Below are positions 33,801 to 42,080 of a DNA stretch of 64,000 bases, in pieces (position 1 is the first letter of the stretch; each line of letters starts with the position of its first letter). A program made the position numbers and the translations under genes. The notes beneath the pieces were generated by a model. The model was not told the DNA's origin, did no database searches, and saw nothing but the letters and a program-made list of their open reading frames with translations. Source of the stretch: Paragyromitra xinjiangensis (Eukaryota; Ascomycota; Pezizomycetes; Pezizales; Discinaceae); NCBI GenBank assembly GCA_038503065.1, contig JBCAMK010000002.1:3038001-3102000 (forward strand). The letters run 5' to 3'.

Positions 33801-34583
33801 GTCTTGGATGGATTTATGGAAAACAGGCCAGTCTGTTTTAGAAAAGAGGGGCCGTGATATGTATGAAGGAGGTTGTAGGTTGATAATGGTCTGGGTGAGG
33901 AGGTGGTCGGAATTGTGTTGGTTATTTGCTAGAGCCGCCCAGTGTCCTAGGTGGGCATCTAGCCCCCTGGCAAAAGTGAGATCTATTGCTGTGGGGGAGG
34001 AGCCATTTCTTGGGAAATGAGTCAGAGTGCCTGGCTTGTTGAGTAGGGAAAAATGATTGTCTTCTAGAAAATCAATCAAACGTGTAGTTACGTTGTTATA
34101 TTTGGGAAAAAGATGCTGATATGAATCTGCTTTAGGTCCGTACCACCAGGGGTGATGAAGATTGAAATCCCCGGTGAGGATGGTATTGCGATGAAAAGAA
34201 TGATTGAAAATTGAGAGATGTAGATCTTTCGTGGGCTGAAGGTAAAGGTTGCATAGATCTATGGTTGTGAAATTAAGAGTGCAACGGGTTGTAATGACGT
34301 TCGAATTTGGTTGCATGGTGACTAGGGTTTTGATGCCCAAGTGTTTGCGAACATAAGTTACTACCTTAGGATGGGAACTTGTGTTCGAAGGAAAGAAAGC
34401 ATCAAATTGATGTGCAAGCGGAGGAAAATTATTGTGGTCTAGCCAAGGTTCTTGTAATAATAGGAAAATTATGGAGGGATTATTATTCGCGTCTAAGATT
34501 GCTGAAAGGGTGGAGGCTTGCCCTTTGGCGCAGTTCAGTTGCTGTGCCAGGGTTACGCCGGGTGCATTTGGTTGTGGATTCAT
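30840..34583 (-). CDS. LINE ORF2 polyprotein, E2 (1247 aa, intact)
   Basis: Complete endonuclease (LLQEPW, GDFNLHHPWWYG, NSDHLLTQT), RT (AVGPDGINYLS, GLPQGSPISS, YIDDDTML), RNase H (YSDGSKQENG, DAEIHGIQEA, VDNQNALLAL, PSHMGIPGNETAD) and zinc finger CNCGTLLSSRHLALHC. Ends NVNLLDYM. No inserted or missing blocks relative to E5. It would nick the target and copy the RNA from its 3' end. The tail shared with the half-LINEs is the obvious recognition region, by inference. Confidence 0.94.
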   Translation of the reverse strand: MNPQPNAPGVTLAQQLNCAKGQASTLSAILDANNNPSIIFLLLQEPWLDHNNFPPLAHQFDAFFPSNTSSHPKVVTYVRKHLGIKTLVTMQPNSNVITTRCTLNFTTIDLCNLYLQPTKDLHLSIFNHSFHRNTILTGDFNLHHPWWYGPKADSYQHLFPKYNNVTTRLIDFLEDNHFSLLNKPGTLTHFPRNGSSPTAIDLTFARGLDAHLGHWAALANNQHNSDHLLTQTIINLQPPSYISRPLFSKTDWPVFHKSIQDAIIPLHFGTPETTLSSLNSITKCLQQAIHTAVPMSQPRTHTKNWWTPTLTNIKHKLAWLLRQSRKPNAPSHWRSRANSLRFLWKQEIKLAQWNHWHTSLQNTTASSAYNLVKGSQARNKPTLHNIEGQTTTIGIAQIFHSTFFPPKIVDPPPFPLNFLPPPRINTHDAPLDISASEIEKLLQKANLSTAVGPDGINYLSLRELHRARPELLTLLFTALLTHGIMPEEWKLAHCVPIPKANKPNYTQAKSYRPVSLLSCLGKLLEKLMAKRLERIASLNGALQNHHTGARSGISASDSLLLLLSNARNQLAIPHRFQVKHGQPLRPTLLATDIEGAFNCVSYPRFLDILKHYTFPSWCIHWFTSFTSNRSIAFRINGEMGPISTLETGLPQGSPISSIAFTIYAGALDSPLSQQSDTELSTIYIDDDTMLQNARTRPFAIKRLEERFTIKMNRATHLNITFSPPKTELMHIIPVQAKLQQAGLNTPINIQGNLVHPTTHIKTLGIIVDQRLLFHKHAAKAATSLRHTTELIRKLVRNKGPTPNLIHQLANSISLPGALYGAEVWWTGSQTILDRLSPAYHKLARLITGLPRWTPISKLLPEAGLLPLHLLLNLRSQQYGIRVLKNPQNPLHTLLLANLHPSTMQGTGIQRIGSLIANLIPASPLENLELPTSPFLSIKNIHISGTKQSASLTHLDWLQSLQGAWLLYSDGSKQENGITAAGWNILRYQNGIPISSYTGSCCLGSHCENEDAEIHGIQEALFFLLQKLVTVPLPVYLCVDNQNALLALSGHSTSNRQFLSAALNHVQTLHNLQCDVYGLWTPSHMGIPGNETADNQAKMGANLPPCRHTVTTLGWLTLQPKRNALDEWQSQTVSLVSLHPPQTTRFLRRSQARAISLLRTELTNADPNPLRPAATCNCGTLLSSRHLALHCPLNITTRQNFPQDWSQAILHNPDATALLAFIRDNNLATLTSKKFFDRLTNVNLLDYM

Positions 34584-34585
34584 TA
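34581..34585 (-). promoter_or_regulatory. TAATG stop-start overlap of ORF1 and ORF2
   Basis: The ORF1 stop TAA and ORF2 start ATG share one base. The same arrangement is seen at 3641, 9608, 17410, 23145 and 28846. A UAAUG coupling of this kind is the known way ORF2 of the silkworm LINE SART1 is translated, so termination-reinitiation is inferred here. Confidence 0.85.
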
Positions 34586-36151
34586 AACGGCGGGGGTTTC
34601 TTTATTGATTGAGCGGATGTTGGCAATGATTTTGGCGTAGTGAGTGCAAGAGTTGCGCTCAAATGCCTTATGGGACTGGTTGCAGTTGACACACCGGATT
34701 GGGGGGTGAGAGCATTTTGTGCCCATGGGGCAGTTAGGGGTGCTGCATGGGTGTTTGGAGGTTTCATGTAATTCGGCGCAAATGGCACAGACCGAGTCCT
34801 TTTTGCAGGTTTGCTGGTGGTGTCCATAGGCCTGACATTTGCGACATTGAGTAGTGGGAGTAACCGAAAAGTATTCTTGGATTCGGCACATTGCATTGAA
34901 GAGGGGAATTTGGGAGAAACCAAGGGTTTCGGAGGTGAATTTTTGTGGGAGGGCGATGACGACTGCAGAATGGGTTTTCTTGGTCCTGGCCTCTGGGGTG
35001 GTTAGCCATCTAGGGACCTGTGCAAGAACGATGGTCGGGATTGCTGTGGTGAGAGCCTCGGTGACGTTCTCCATGGTTACAGTGGTGGGGATGTTGTGAA
35101 TGATGAATTTTGACCAGCGGGAGTTGGGGCGAGCTTCGGTGATGGGTACTTTGAGGAGATTGCAGGCTGCCTCGATTTCCTTAGAGAAGGCAGAGCAGAT
35201 TTGTTCTGCGGATTCGTCAGGTCTGGTGGTGAGGACAAGGTTCTGTCTTGCTGTCTTCGTGCAAATGAGGAGGGAGGTGTTGCGAGGGGCGAGTTCCTTG
35301 TTGATTGCCGTGAGGATTGCGCCATTGGTGAGTGTCTCAGGGATGTCTCCAGAGGTTTCTACAATGATTTGGCGATTGACAGTGGTAAATTGAGGTTGGA
35401 AGAGTTTGGGGACGGGTGCTTTCTTCTTGCGCCCATTGCCTTTGGTTTGAGGTGCCGCGGGCTTCTGGGCTGCTTGGGCATAAGTGATGGGCTTGCCGTT
35501 ATTGACAAGAGGGATGTCGCGTGCTGGGGGAGGACCGGTGTGGGTGTTGGAAGTTTGGGGAGAGGGGACGGTTCCGAGTCTCTTGTCCATTTTGTGTAGG
35601 AGAGAAGACATGCCATTCATTGCAGTGGAAAGAGAAGCAACCATTTTCTGAAGGTGTTGTGTCTCTTTTTTGAGTGCGTCGATGTTGTCCCTTTGATCAG
35701 AGACTTTTTGGAGAAGGAATTGGTTGTCTTCAACCATTTTCGCGTCAATGCGGGCGAAGCTGCTTTTCATGAGCCAGGATTGGTACTGGCCACAGTCTTC
35801 TCCAGATGAGAGTTCAGGCATGTAGTCTTCGGCAGAGTCGAAGTCCTTGAGCCAGTTCGGGGTGGAGTCACCTGGGACTTCACCCATGTGCTCCTCGTCA
35901 ATGTATTGGGAGTCGGTGGTGAGGGCAGCTGGGCCTGCAGTAGCAGGGTCGGCAAACATGGAGAGGCCAGTAGATCCGGGGAGGGACATCTTGGTGGGTG
36001 AGCCGGAGCGTGCTGGGGCGGGTGAGGGGTTGGAGAGTTCTCTTTTCCGACCGATGATGGGGAGGGTAAAGCTGGGGCCAAGGCCTACAAGCTTCACAGG
36101 TGATGGGGATGGGGTTCTGGAATGCCTCGGTGGAGTTTGAGGAGAATCCAG
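34583..36151 (-). CDS. LINE ORF1 gag-like protein, E2 (intact, CTG start inferred)
   Basis: 522 residues if started at CTG 36151-36149, which sits in ACACTGG (A at -3, G at +4). The first AUG of the whole transcript is at 35989 (MSLPGST), 54 codons further in. Between the element 5' end and 35989 there is no ATG in any sense frame. Aligned codon by codon with the half-LINE ORF1 from E1, the first 23 codons show about 10 synonymous and 5 non-synonymous differences, so this stretch behaves as coding. The C-terminus has three cysteine motifs (CRKCQAYGHHQQTC, CAICAELHETSKHPC, CVNCNQSHKAFERNSC). Confidence 0.88.
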   Translation of the reverse strand: MDSPQTPPRHSRTPSPSPVKLVGLGPSFTLPIIGRKRELSNPSPAPARSGSPTKMSLPGSTGLSMFADPATAGPAALTTDSQYIDEEHMGEVPGDSTPNWLKDFDSAEDYMPELSSGEDCGQYQSWLMKSSFARIDAKMVEDNQFLLQKVSDQRDNIDALKKETQHLQKMVASLSTAMNGMSSLLHKMDKRLGTVPSPQTSNTHTGPPPARDIPLVNNGKPITYAQAAQKPAAPQTKGNGRKKKAPVPKLFQPQFTTVNRQIIVETSGDIPETLTNGAILTAINKELAPRNTSLLICTKTARQNLVLTTRPDESAEQICSAFSKEIEAACNLLKVPITEARPNSRWSKFIIHNIPTTVTMENVTEALTTAIPTIVLAQVPRWLTTPEARTKKTHSAVVIALPQKFTSETLGFSQIPLFNAMCRIQEYFSVTPTTQCRKCQAYGHHQQTCKKDSVCAICAELHETSKHPCSTPNCPMGTKCSHPPIRCVNCNQSHKAFERNSCTHYAKIIANIRSINKETPAV

Positions 36152-36307
36152 TGTGTTGTGGGGCAATGCGCCCGTGCTTTGTGAAAGCGGGGTAAAGGTG
36201 GTGATAAATGAAGCGCGAGAGTTAAAGACTTTTGGGTGCGTGTAACGCCGTTGCAACGTAGATTTTGGAGTTTTGCAGGGATTATTTTAGTCGCGGGGAC
36301 GGTGTTG

Positions 36308-38395
36308 TTTTTTTTTTTTTTTTTTTTTTTGAATCGATTTAGATTGACTAACTACCTACAAGCTAGCCAAAATGGCACGGTATACAAAAATACATGGCCT
36401 CATCCACCGCCAACCTCACAACCCCTACACTCCCAAGTTACAGTCATTATGGTACATGACCAACCGCACATTCCGTCACAGGACAGGCCACAAGGAAGCA
36501 CAAAAAGAAGCGTACAAGAACACCACAAGGGGAAGTTCAAGCTTAACGGGTAAGAAAATAAGACAAAAAGGTAGGCTAAAAGAAAACTTGATCAAAGTAA
36601 ACGAAACTTGCCAAATAAAGATAAAAGACAATGCAACAAGAAAACAGTAAGTATGGTCTCTTACCAACCGCACATCCTTCTTACGGGCAGGAAATCATTG
36701 TTGTTGGTGAGAGGAGGTAGGCGAGGTGAGCAGATCAGGCGTTCGCCGGTCGAGGGGTGCGTTTCGCCAGGGTGAGCTTGGCAAAGTGAGTGCAAGAGGA
36801 ACGCTCAAAGGCGCGGTGTCCCTGCTTGCAGTTAACACATCTGATGGGAGGATGAGTACACTTGGCTCCTTTTTGGCATCCTTTGGTACTGCATGGGTGT
36901 TGGGCCGTTGAATGGGGCTCAGCGCAGATAGCACAGGCGGTGGTATTGGGACAGGTCTGCTGATGGTGGCCATATTGCTGACAGTTCCGACATTGTGTGG
37001 TGGGAGAAATGGAAAAATATTCCTGGACGCGGCAGGATTTATTGAACATGGGAATGTAGGTCAGCCCAAGGGTTGCCATGGTGTATTTTTTGGGAAGGGC
37101 GATAACAATGGCTGAAGCTGTTTTCCCAGCTCTCTGGGCTTCAGTTGTGAGCCAGCGTGGGATTTGGGCAAGAGTAAGGGAGGGAGCAGCAATGGCAATA
37201 GCCTCCTGTGCCTCTTTCATGGTGGTGGTTGTGGGAACGCCGTGGATGATGAACTTGGACCATCTGGAGTTGGGCCGCACATCAGAAATGGGGAGGTGAA
37301 GGAGGTTGCAGGCATCTTCAATCTCTCTTTGATAGAGAGAGCAGACCTGTTCGCCGGATTCTGTAGGTCGGGTGAGAAGGACAAAATTGTATCTCTCTGT
37401 TCTGGTGCACATGAGGATGGAGGAGTTGCGAGGGGCGAGAGTGATGTTGACAGCCTTTAGGAGGGCATCACTGGTGATTTCATGGGAGGAGGTGGAGGTT
37501 TCTACAATGATCTCGCGATTGATCTTTGTGTACTCGGGGTTGTAGAGGGGGGTGACCTTAGGCTTCTTGGTCTTGTTCGTGTTGACGGGAGCAGCAGCCG
37601 CTTGTGCATATGTGGTGAGTTTTGGGCCAGGGGCCTCTGGGGGGGCGGGAGCTGGGTGCGGGACGAGAGGGGTATTGGGTTTGGTAGAGATATCTCTAAC
37701 CAGGGAGGAGAGGGCATTGTTGGCTCTTGAGAGCTCGTTGATGCGGGAGGTGAGGGTAAGAATGTCGGATGCCTGGTGATCCAGTTTGTTGATGAGTGCT
37801 TGCTGGTTGAGTTGCATTTGCTCCGTTAAGGCTGCAAAGCTGTTCTGGATGGTCCAGAGCATGTATTGCTGGACATCTTTGCCATCCTCCTCTGCTGGGA
37901 CTTCGGGAGCGTAGTCTTGGTCAGGGGAAAATGGGAGGTGGGATGGGGGGGCGTTGCTTTGCTGGGGTGGGAGGGCCGAGGAGGAGGATTCCCCCATGTC
38001 AAGATCTTCTGCAAAAGCAGACAGTGCAGTGGAGCCAAAGAGAGCCATGTCTTTTGAGGGAGATGGTATTCTGGCTGGTTGAGGTGAGGGGTTGGAGAGC
38101 TGACGCTTCCTGGAAGGATCGGCCTTCTTGCGACCGTTACCTTTCCCAAAGATAGGTGGCAGGCGCACGTCCACCAACTTAACAGGTGATGGGGAGGGTG
38201 AAGCTGAACGTCTGGGAGGTGTTTGTGGAGGATCCAGTGTGATTTCCACGGGTTGCGACCGTGAAAACTGAAAGCGGGGTAAGGGTGGTGATAAACGAAG
38301 CCAAAGAGTTAAAGACTTTTGGGTGCGTGTAACGCCGTTGCAACGGAGTTTCTGGTGTTTTGCAGGGATCTTTTCCAGTCGCGAGGACGGTGTTG
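36308..38395 (-). mobile_element. ORF1-only half-LINE, copy E1 (2.09 kb), first unit of the array
   Basis: Second member of the half-LINE family, very similar to E6 throughout, including the private 3' region and its internal 13-bp direct repeat. The 5' end at 38395 abuts not another LINE but a chromodomain reading frame on the plus strand. This marks where the array begins in older chromovirus sequence. The 3' poly(T) is 36308-36330. Confidence 0.88.
36735..38237 (-). CDS. Half-LINE ORF1 gag-like RNA-binding protein, E1
   Basis: 500 residues from the CTG at 38237, the same length as in E6, and without stops. Motifs: SPSPSPVKLVDVRLPP, acidic block (SPDQDYAPEVPAEEDGKD), TYAQAAAAP, WSKFIIHGVPTT, CRNCQQYGHHQQTC, CAICAEPHSTAQHPC, CVNCKQGHRAFERSSC. 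No ATG occurs in any sense frame from the element 5' end to the AUG of MALFGST at about 38048. A second open copy of the same diverged ORF1 argues that the protein is functional. Confidence 0.86.
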   Translation of the reverse strand: MDPPQTPPRRSASPSPSPVKLVDVRLPPIFGKGNGRKKADPSRKRQLSNPSPQPARIPSPSKDMALFGSTALSAFAEDLDMGESSSSALPPQQSNAPPSHLPFSPDQDYAPEVPAEEDGKDVQQYMLWTIQNSFAALTEQMQLNQQALINKLDHQASDILTLTSRINELSRANNALSSLVRDISTKPNTPLVPHPAPAPPEAPGPKLTTYAQAAAAPVNTNKTKKPKVTPLYNPEYTKINREIIVETSTSSHEITSDALLKAVNITLAPRNSSILMCTRTERYNFVLLTRPTESGEQVCSLYQREIEDACNLLHLPISDVRPNSRWSKFIIHGVPTTTTMKEAQEAIAIAAPSLTLAQIPRWLTTEAQRAGKTASAIVIALPKKYTMATLGLTYIPMFNKSCRVQEYFSISPTTQCRNCQQYGHHQQTCPNTTACAICAEPHSTAQHPCSTKGCQKGAKCTHPPIRCVNCKQGHRAFERSSCTHFAKLTLAKRTPRPANA

Positions 38396-38533
38396 TGGGA
38401 AGGATATGATCAGGAAGAGGCTACATGGGAACCCTGGGAACATCTTAGGAATAGTGCTGAAGAGGCCCTTTCAGATTTCCACAGAAGGTACCCTAAGAAG
38501 CCCCGAGACAGGAGGATTGCAGGGCCAGAGTAG
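38396..38533 (+). pseudogene. Chromodomain end of a Ty3/gypsy integrase (fragment)
   Basis: 46 codons reading WEGYDQEEATWEPWEHLRN and ending in a charged tail before TAG. This matches the C-terminal half of the chromodomain that closes the integrase of fungal chromoviruses (consensus WEGY...ATWEP). It is cut off at its N-terminal side exactly at the 5' end of half-LINE E1. The reading frame is on the opposite strand to the array. It is followed by about 150 bp of untranslated sequence, a purine tract and an LTR, as expected for the 3' end of such an element. Confidence 0.85.
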
Positions 38534-38690
38534 CCTATTTCCTTATAAGTTCTTGTTTTCCTTTGTCAAATCATTTCTGCCATGTACACGAGAATTTCCT
38601 ATTGCAGTACTAGAGTAGTAGACCTAGAAGTTTAGAAGAATAGACTAGACTATAGAACTTAAGAAGTAAAAGATCCCGAAGACAGGATCT

Positions 38691-38705
38691 AGGAGAGGGA
38701 GGTAC
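38691..38705 (+). promoter_or_regulatory. Polypurine tract before the LTR
   Basis: AGGAGAGGGAGG followed by TAC, immediately before the LTR terminus TGTAAC. The position and composition fit the plus-strand primer of an LTR retrotransposon. Confidence 0.7.
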
Positions 38706-38833
38706 TGTAACGGACCCACAAGGCTGTTACATGCGAATGGTGGAATAGACCAGGGCAGACGGAGAGGTACAAGGACCAGCATGAGTGGAGTAGCTACCAC
38801 ATGCTAGGGAACACCAGTACCCCGCTGACCTGG
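38706..38833 (+). repeat. LTR of chromovirus A, first part (split by a LINE)
   Basis: Starts TGTAAC and is the reverse complement of the end of the LTR at 53134-53866. It is interrupted at 38833 by an inserted LINE and resumes at 41345. The two parts (128 and 605 bp) add up to 733 bp, the same length as the intact LTR. Confidence 0.88.
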
Positions 38834-41330
38834 TTATTTATTTATTTTTATTTATTGCTCATATTGCATAAATCCGTAACGGATATGGCATACAGTGAAA
38901 GGAAACCCCATGACCGCACAATAACTAACAAAGGAAAATCCTCCGCGAACATGAACCAACTAATTAGTAGATATCCACATCAGATATCCCTTTGCGAAAA
39001 ACAAAAGAAACATAATTCAAAACAAAATAACAAAAGGAAAATAACAAAAGAGGAAATAACAATTTTTATCTCAAAGTTCTACCGAACAGTAGAAACGAAC
39101 GGAATATCAATCGACAGCGTAAAATCATAGGAAAATACTCAAACAGTTTTTATAATCAGAAATCCTCCACACGGTCATGTTCCATCTCACCCCACTTTCA
39201 GGGTATTCATCAGTTTTCTATCGTCCTTCACCATCGCATGCTTTGGGCCTATAGCCCGTTCTTACTAGCCGTTCTCTCTTTCTCCTTCGCTCTCTTCCTC
39301 TTCATCGTTGTAGAGGTATATTCCTTGGTGGGAGTACCTGTTGTCTTCTTGTTGTTCCAGGGTCCAATTTCTGGTAGCGATTTGGGTTGGTGTGAGGAAT
39401 GTTTCAATGGTGGCAGCCAGGCCAGCATTGGTATGCATCGCAGTTCTCCATGTGAGTGGCATTGGTTTAAGGGCTGCTTTGAGTGCTTTGCGATGGGTAG
39501 GAAGTGGTTCCTGGCCACACTCTAGCAGTAGGTGTTGTGGTGTTTGGTTATCGAAGCCACATTTGCATTTAGTGTCTTCAATGTTGTTGGTAGGGATTCT
39601 GGCGAGGTAGGATTTGGTGTATCCATGTCCGGTTCTCATTTGAGTGATGGTGGAGGCTGTTCTTCTGGGGATGTTTCCCCTCAGCGGGGCACTTGGTTTC
39701 AGTGCTGGTTGTCCATAGTAGCTGCGGCCTTTCTTTGCCTGCTTCCATTTGGCTTTCCATGTCGTCAGGGAGTGTTCCTTGATGTTTCTCTTGAGGTATG
39801 TGATGGAGGTGAGGACATCTGATTCTATCCTGGTTCCTTGGGCTCCTATCTTGGCGAGCTTATCAGCTAGCTCGTTGCCGGCAACGTTGACATGTCCTGG
39901 TACCCAATAAACATGGGTTTTGATGCCACTGTCTTCGAGTTAAAGCAAGTTGTTGCGGGCTTCAATGACCAGGTGTTGGCCTGGCATAGGGAGGGGTGTT
40001 GTCATTCGTTGTACTGCTGCTTGGTTGTCACAGTAGATGTAGACATCGTTTGTCAGGTGAGGTGATCACTGTACTTGTAGGATTGCATGCTTAGTGGCTT
40101 TTGCAATACCATAAAGTTCTGCGTCGAAGACTTCATTTTCTTTGCCGAGGTGGTAGGATTTGTTGACCACAACGTGACCTCTACGGAAACCAGCAACTCC
40201 AGCTCCTGTTTTGCCTTCCAGGAGGGAGCCATCAGTGTAGAATACTAGGCGATCAGTCCTAGTACTGTCTCCAGCTGTGTGGTTCCGATGGTTTTCTGCT
40301 GCTGCGTCTTTGTCTGCAGGGTCAATGTAGATGTCTATGGTGTTTTGGTGCCATGGTGGACATGCCAGATTGTCTACGCATTCAATTTCTGATTGTGGCT
40401 GGACCCATTTGTTGGTAGATGCCAGTATCCTATGTAGTCTTGTTTCGTATTTGGGGGAGGTGGTGGTTTGGTGCCATGGAGTGTTGTTGGAGCTATCTGG
40501 GTTGTCGTTTTCCTGGGTTGAAGGCCAGGAGTCAGGGCAGAGGGAGGTGATGGGATGGGTGTTGGGTAGGGAAAGGACTCGGAGTGCATATTTCCTTTGC
40601 AACTCGTCCAATCTGATTGGGGTAGGGAAGAGTCCTGTCTCTGCTTCCAGGGCATGCACAGGCGAGGTTCTGAAGGCTCCAGCAATCTTGCGCATTGCTT
40701 GATTTTGGACTTTCTGGATGGTGTTGCTGAGTCCAACCTGCCCGTTCCACCATACTTCAGCTCCAAAGTCACTGATGGTGGCTACACAGGTTTGGTAGAG
40801 TTGGCGGAGTGCTTTGTAACACAGTCCTTTTTCTGTGCTTGCGAGATGGGAGATAGCCATGAAGGCTCGAAGTGCGGAGGCAGCTTTGGTCTTCACATGA
40901 TGCTTGAATGTGAGTTTGCGGTCAAACCAGACACCCAGCCATCGCTGGACATCTGCAGCCTCAATCACGTTGCCATCAGGCATTGTGACTTTGGCTTCAT
41001 CAGAGGTGTCAGTTGTTCGTCTGGAGTGGAAGTGAGTGAGTTCTGTCTTTGGATTGTCAAAGTACAAGGCATTTTTCTCACCCCATTCGGAGGAGGTGAG
41101 TGCCATTGCTTCCAGTGTTCGAGAGTTTTCTGCTTCAGACTTTCCTGTAACCAGAAGGCCCACATCATCAACATAGCTGGGGCAGGTGGAATCAGGATAT
41201 TTTTCTTCTAGCTCGTTGAACAACGGAGCCAGGTAGAGGAGGAAGAGGATAGGGGAGGTGGGGGGTCCTTGTGGGATGCCAGTTTGAATGGGTGCCATGG
41301 CTTCAATTTCACCGTCGAATGCCATGCAGG
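38834..41330 (-). mobile_element. 5'-truncated LINE inserted in an LTR, with 14-bp target duplication
   Basis: Flanked by a perfect direct repeat, CCCCGCTGACCTGG at 38820-38833 and 41331-41344. The 3' end (element sense, minus strand) ends in a TAAA-type tail at 38834. The 5' end is truncated inside the RT domain. It is a different LINE family from the array: the 3' end is shared with the plus-strand fragment at 42080-42411 and not with E1-E8. Confidence 0.9.
39265..41325 (-). pseudogene. LINE ORF2 C-terminal part (RT and RNase H), truncated
   Basis: Begins inside the RT (GIPQGPPTSPILFLLYLAP, then SYVDDVGLLV) and continues through the RT thumb (EVWWNGQVGL) and RNase H (FYTDGSLLEGKTGAGVAG, EVFDAELYGI). 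A TGA at 40066 and a TAA at about 39940 interrupt the frame. RNase H resumes (YCDNQAAVQ, VPGHVNVAGNELADKLAK). The terminal finger is CKCGFDNQTPQHLLLEC. The motifs resemble the Tad/MGR583 type of fungal LINEs. Not functional because of the 5' truncation and stops. Confidence 0.88.
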
Positions 41331-41344
41331 CCCCGCTGACCTGG

Positions 41345-41949
41345 GGGTTAGGAACATCCGGAGGTGCTAAGGCTGACGGGCCTGTAGCAGATCTCCGATG
41401 ACATCAAACACTTAGAGATGTGGTTGAGTTCCTGATCCACCTATGCATGCCCCACCAGCTATGGCTGATAGGCGGCGCAATTGGGAGAACTATTCTAGCG
41501 GACACCTGACGCAACTATGGACTGATCAGCGCAATGCAAGTAGTCCTGCAGGACTAGGCTGGCGGATCATAAAGTCCTGACTGGTAGAGCAGTGCATGAG
41601 GAGCGGTGGCACATGAGGTGCAGATCTCCAGCGGAATGTGAGAGAACACTTCCGAAGAGACCCGCCCATGATCACTGACAGGATTCAGGGTTAACCGGAT
41701 CCCCCAGCTGAGTAGAACTGAGTAGAGGCGGCGAGCATGCAGTACTACAAGTACTGGCGAGCCCCGCCACCAGTTGCTCTTCTCCATCTTCAACCAGGGA
41801 CCTAGGGACGAGAATTACCGAGTTCCGCCCTTGAGATTATTGAGTATACTGCACGAAAATACTTTAAGATCTCAGCCTGACTTTAGTATAAGCAACGGCC
41901 GTTTTCCTACCAAGCCTTAGCAGTTGTCTAGAGGACCAACCCCGTTACA
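41345..41949 (+). repeat. LTR of chromovirus A, second part
   Basis: Continuation of the split LTR, ending GTTACA at 41949. The inverted copy of the conserved CCTTAAGATTAT region is here CCTTGAGATTATTG near 41840. Beyond it lies another LINE fragment, so this LTR is either a 3' LTR whose right flank is LINE ORF1 or part of a rearranged element. Confidence 0.87.
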
Positions 41950-42080
41950 CTCCCTGCCTCCATACCATCCTCCGCTGCGCTAACTGTGGCGAACAACATC
42001 GTGGTAACTCCCCTGAGTGCCTCAAACTCACAGCAGCAAGACTAGCTGCAAGCGAAAGACAGAATCGCATGCAAATCTAA
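41950..42080 (+). pseudogene. LINE ORF1 C-terminus (zinc knuckle) fragment
   Basis: The frame ending at TAA 42078-42080 reads RCANCGEQHRGNSPEC followed by a basic/Ala-rich end (AARLAASERQNRM). CX2CX3HX6C is the last knuckle of Tad-type ORF1. Its N-terminal side is lost at the LTR boundary. Confidence 0.7.

Larger units (their letters stand above)
30574..36307 (-). mobile_element. Tad1-like LINE copy E2, full length, both ORFs open
   Basis: 5734 bp. The 3' poly(T) is 30574-30598 (25 nt, the second longest in the array), and the 5' end abuts the 23-nt poly(T) of half-LINE E1. It is used here as the reference copy: leader 36307-36152, ORF1 36151-34583, ORF2 34583-30840, 3' UTR about 240 nt, tail motif AATCTAAATCGATTC, poly(A). 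Confidence 0.94.

Noticed and set aside
36152..36256. ORF1 start further upstream (frame reading QRRYTHPKVFN)
   Set aside because: In the half-LINEs the equivalent peptide lies in a different frame from ORF1, so this stretch is leader sequence and not shared coding sequence.
1..38395. Telomeric LINE array, as with HeT-A or SART
   Set aside because: No telomere repeats are present. The 5' ends face the gene-bearing side, and the array begins within a chromovirus. An internal array is the simpler reading, though the left end is unseen.
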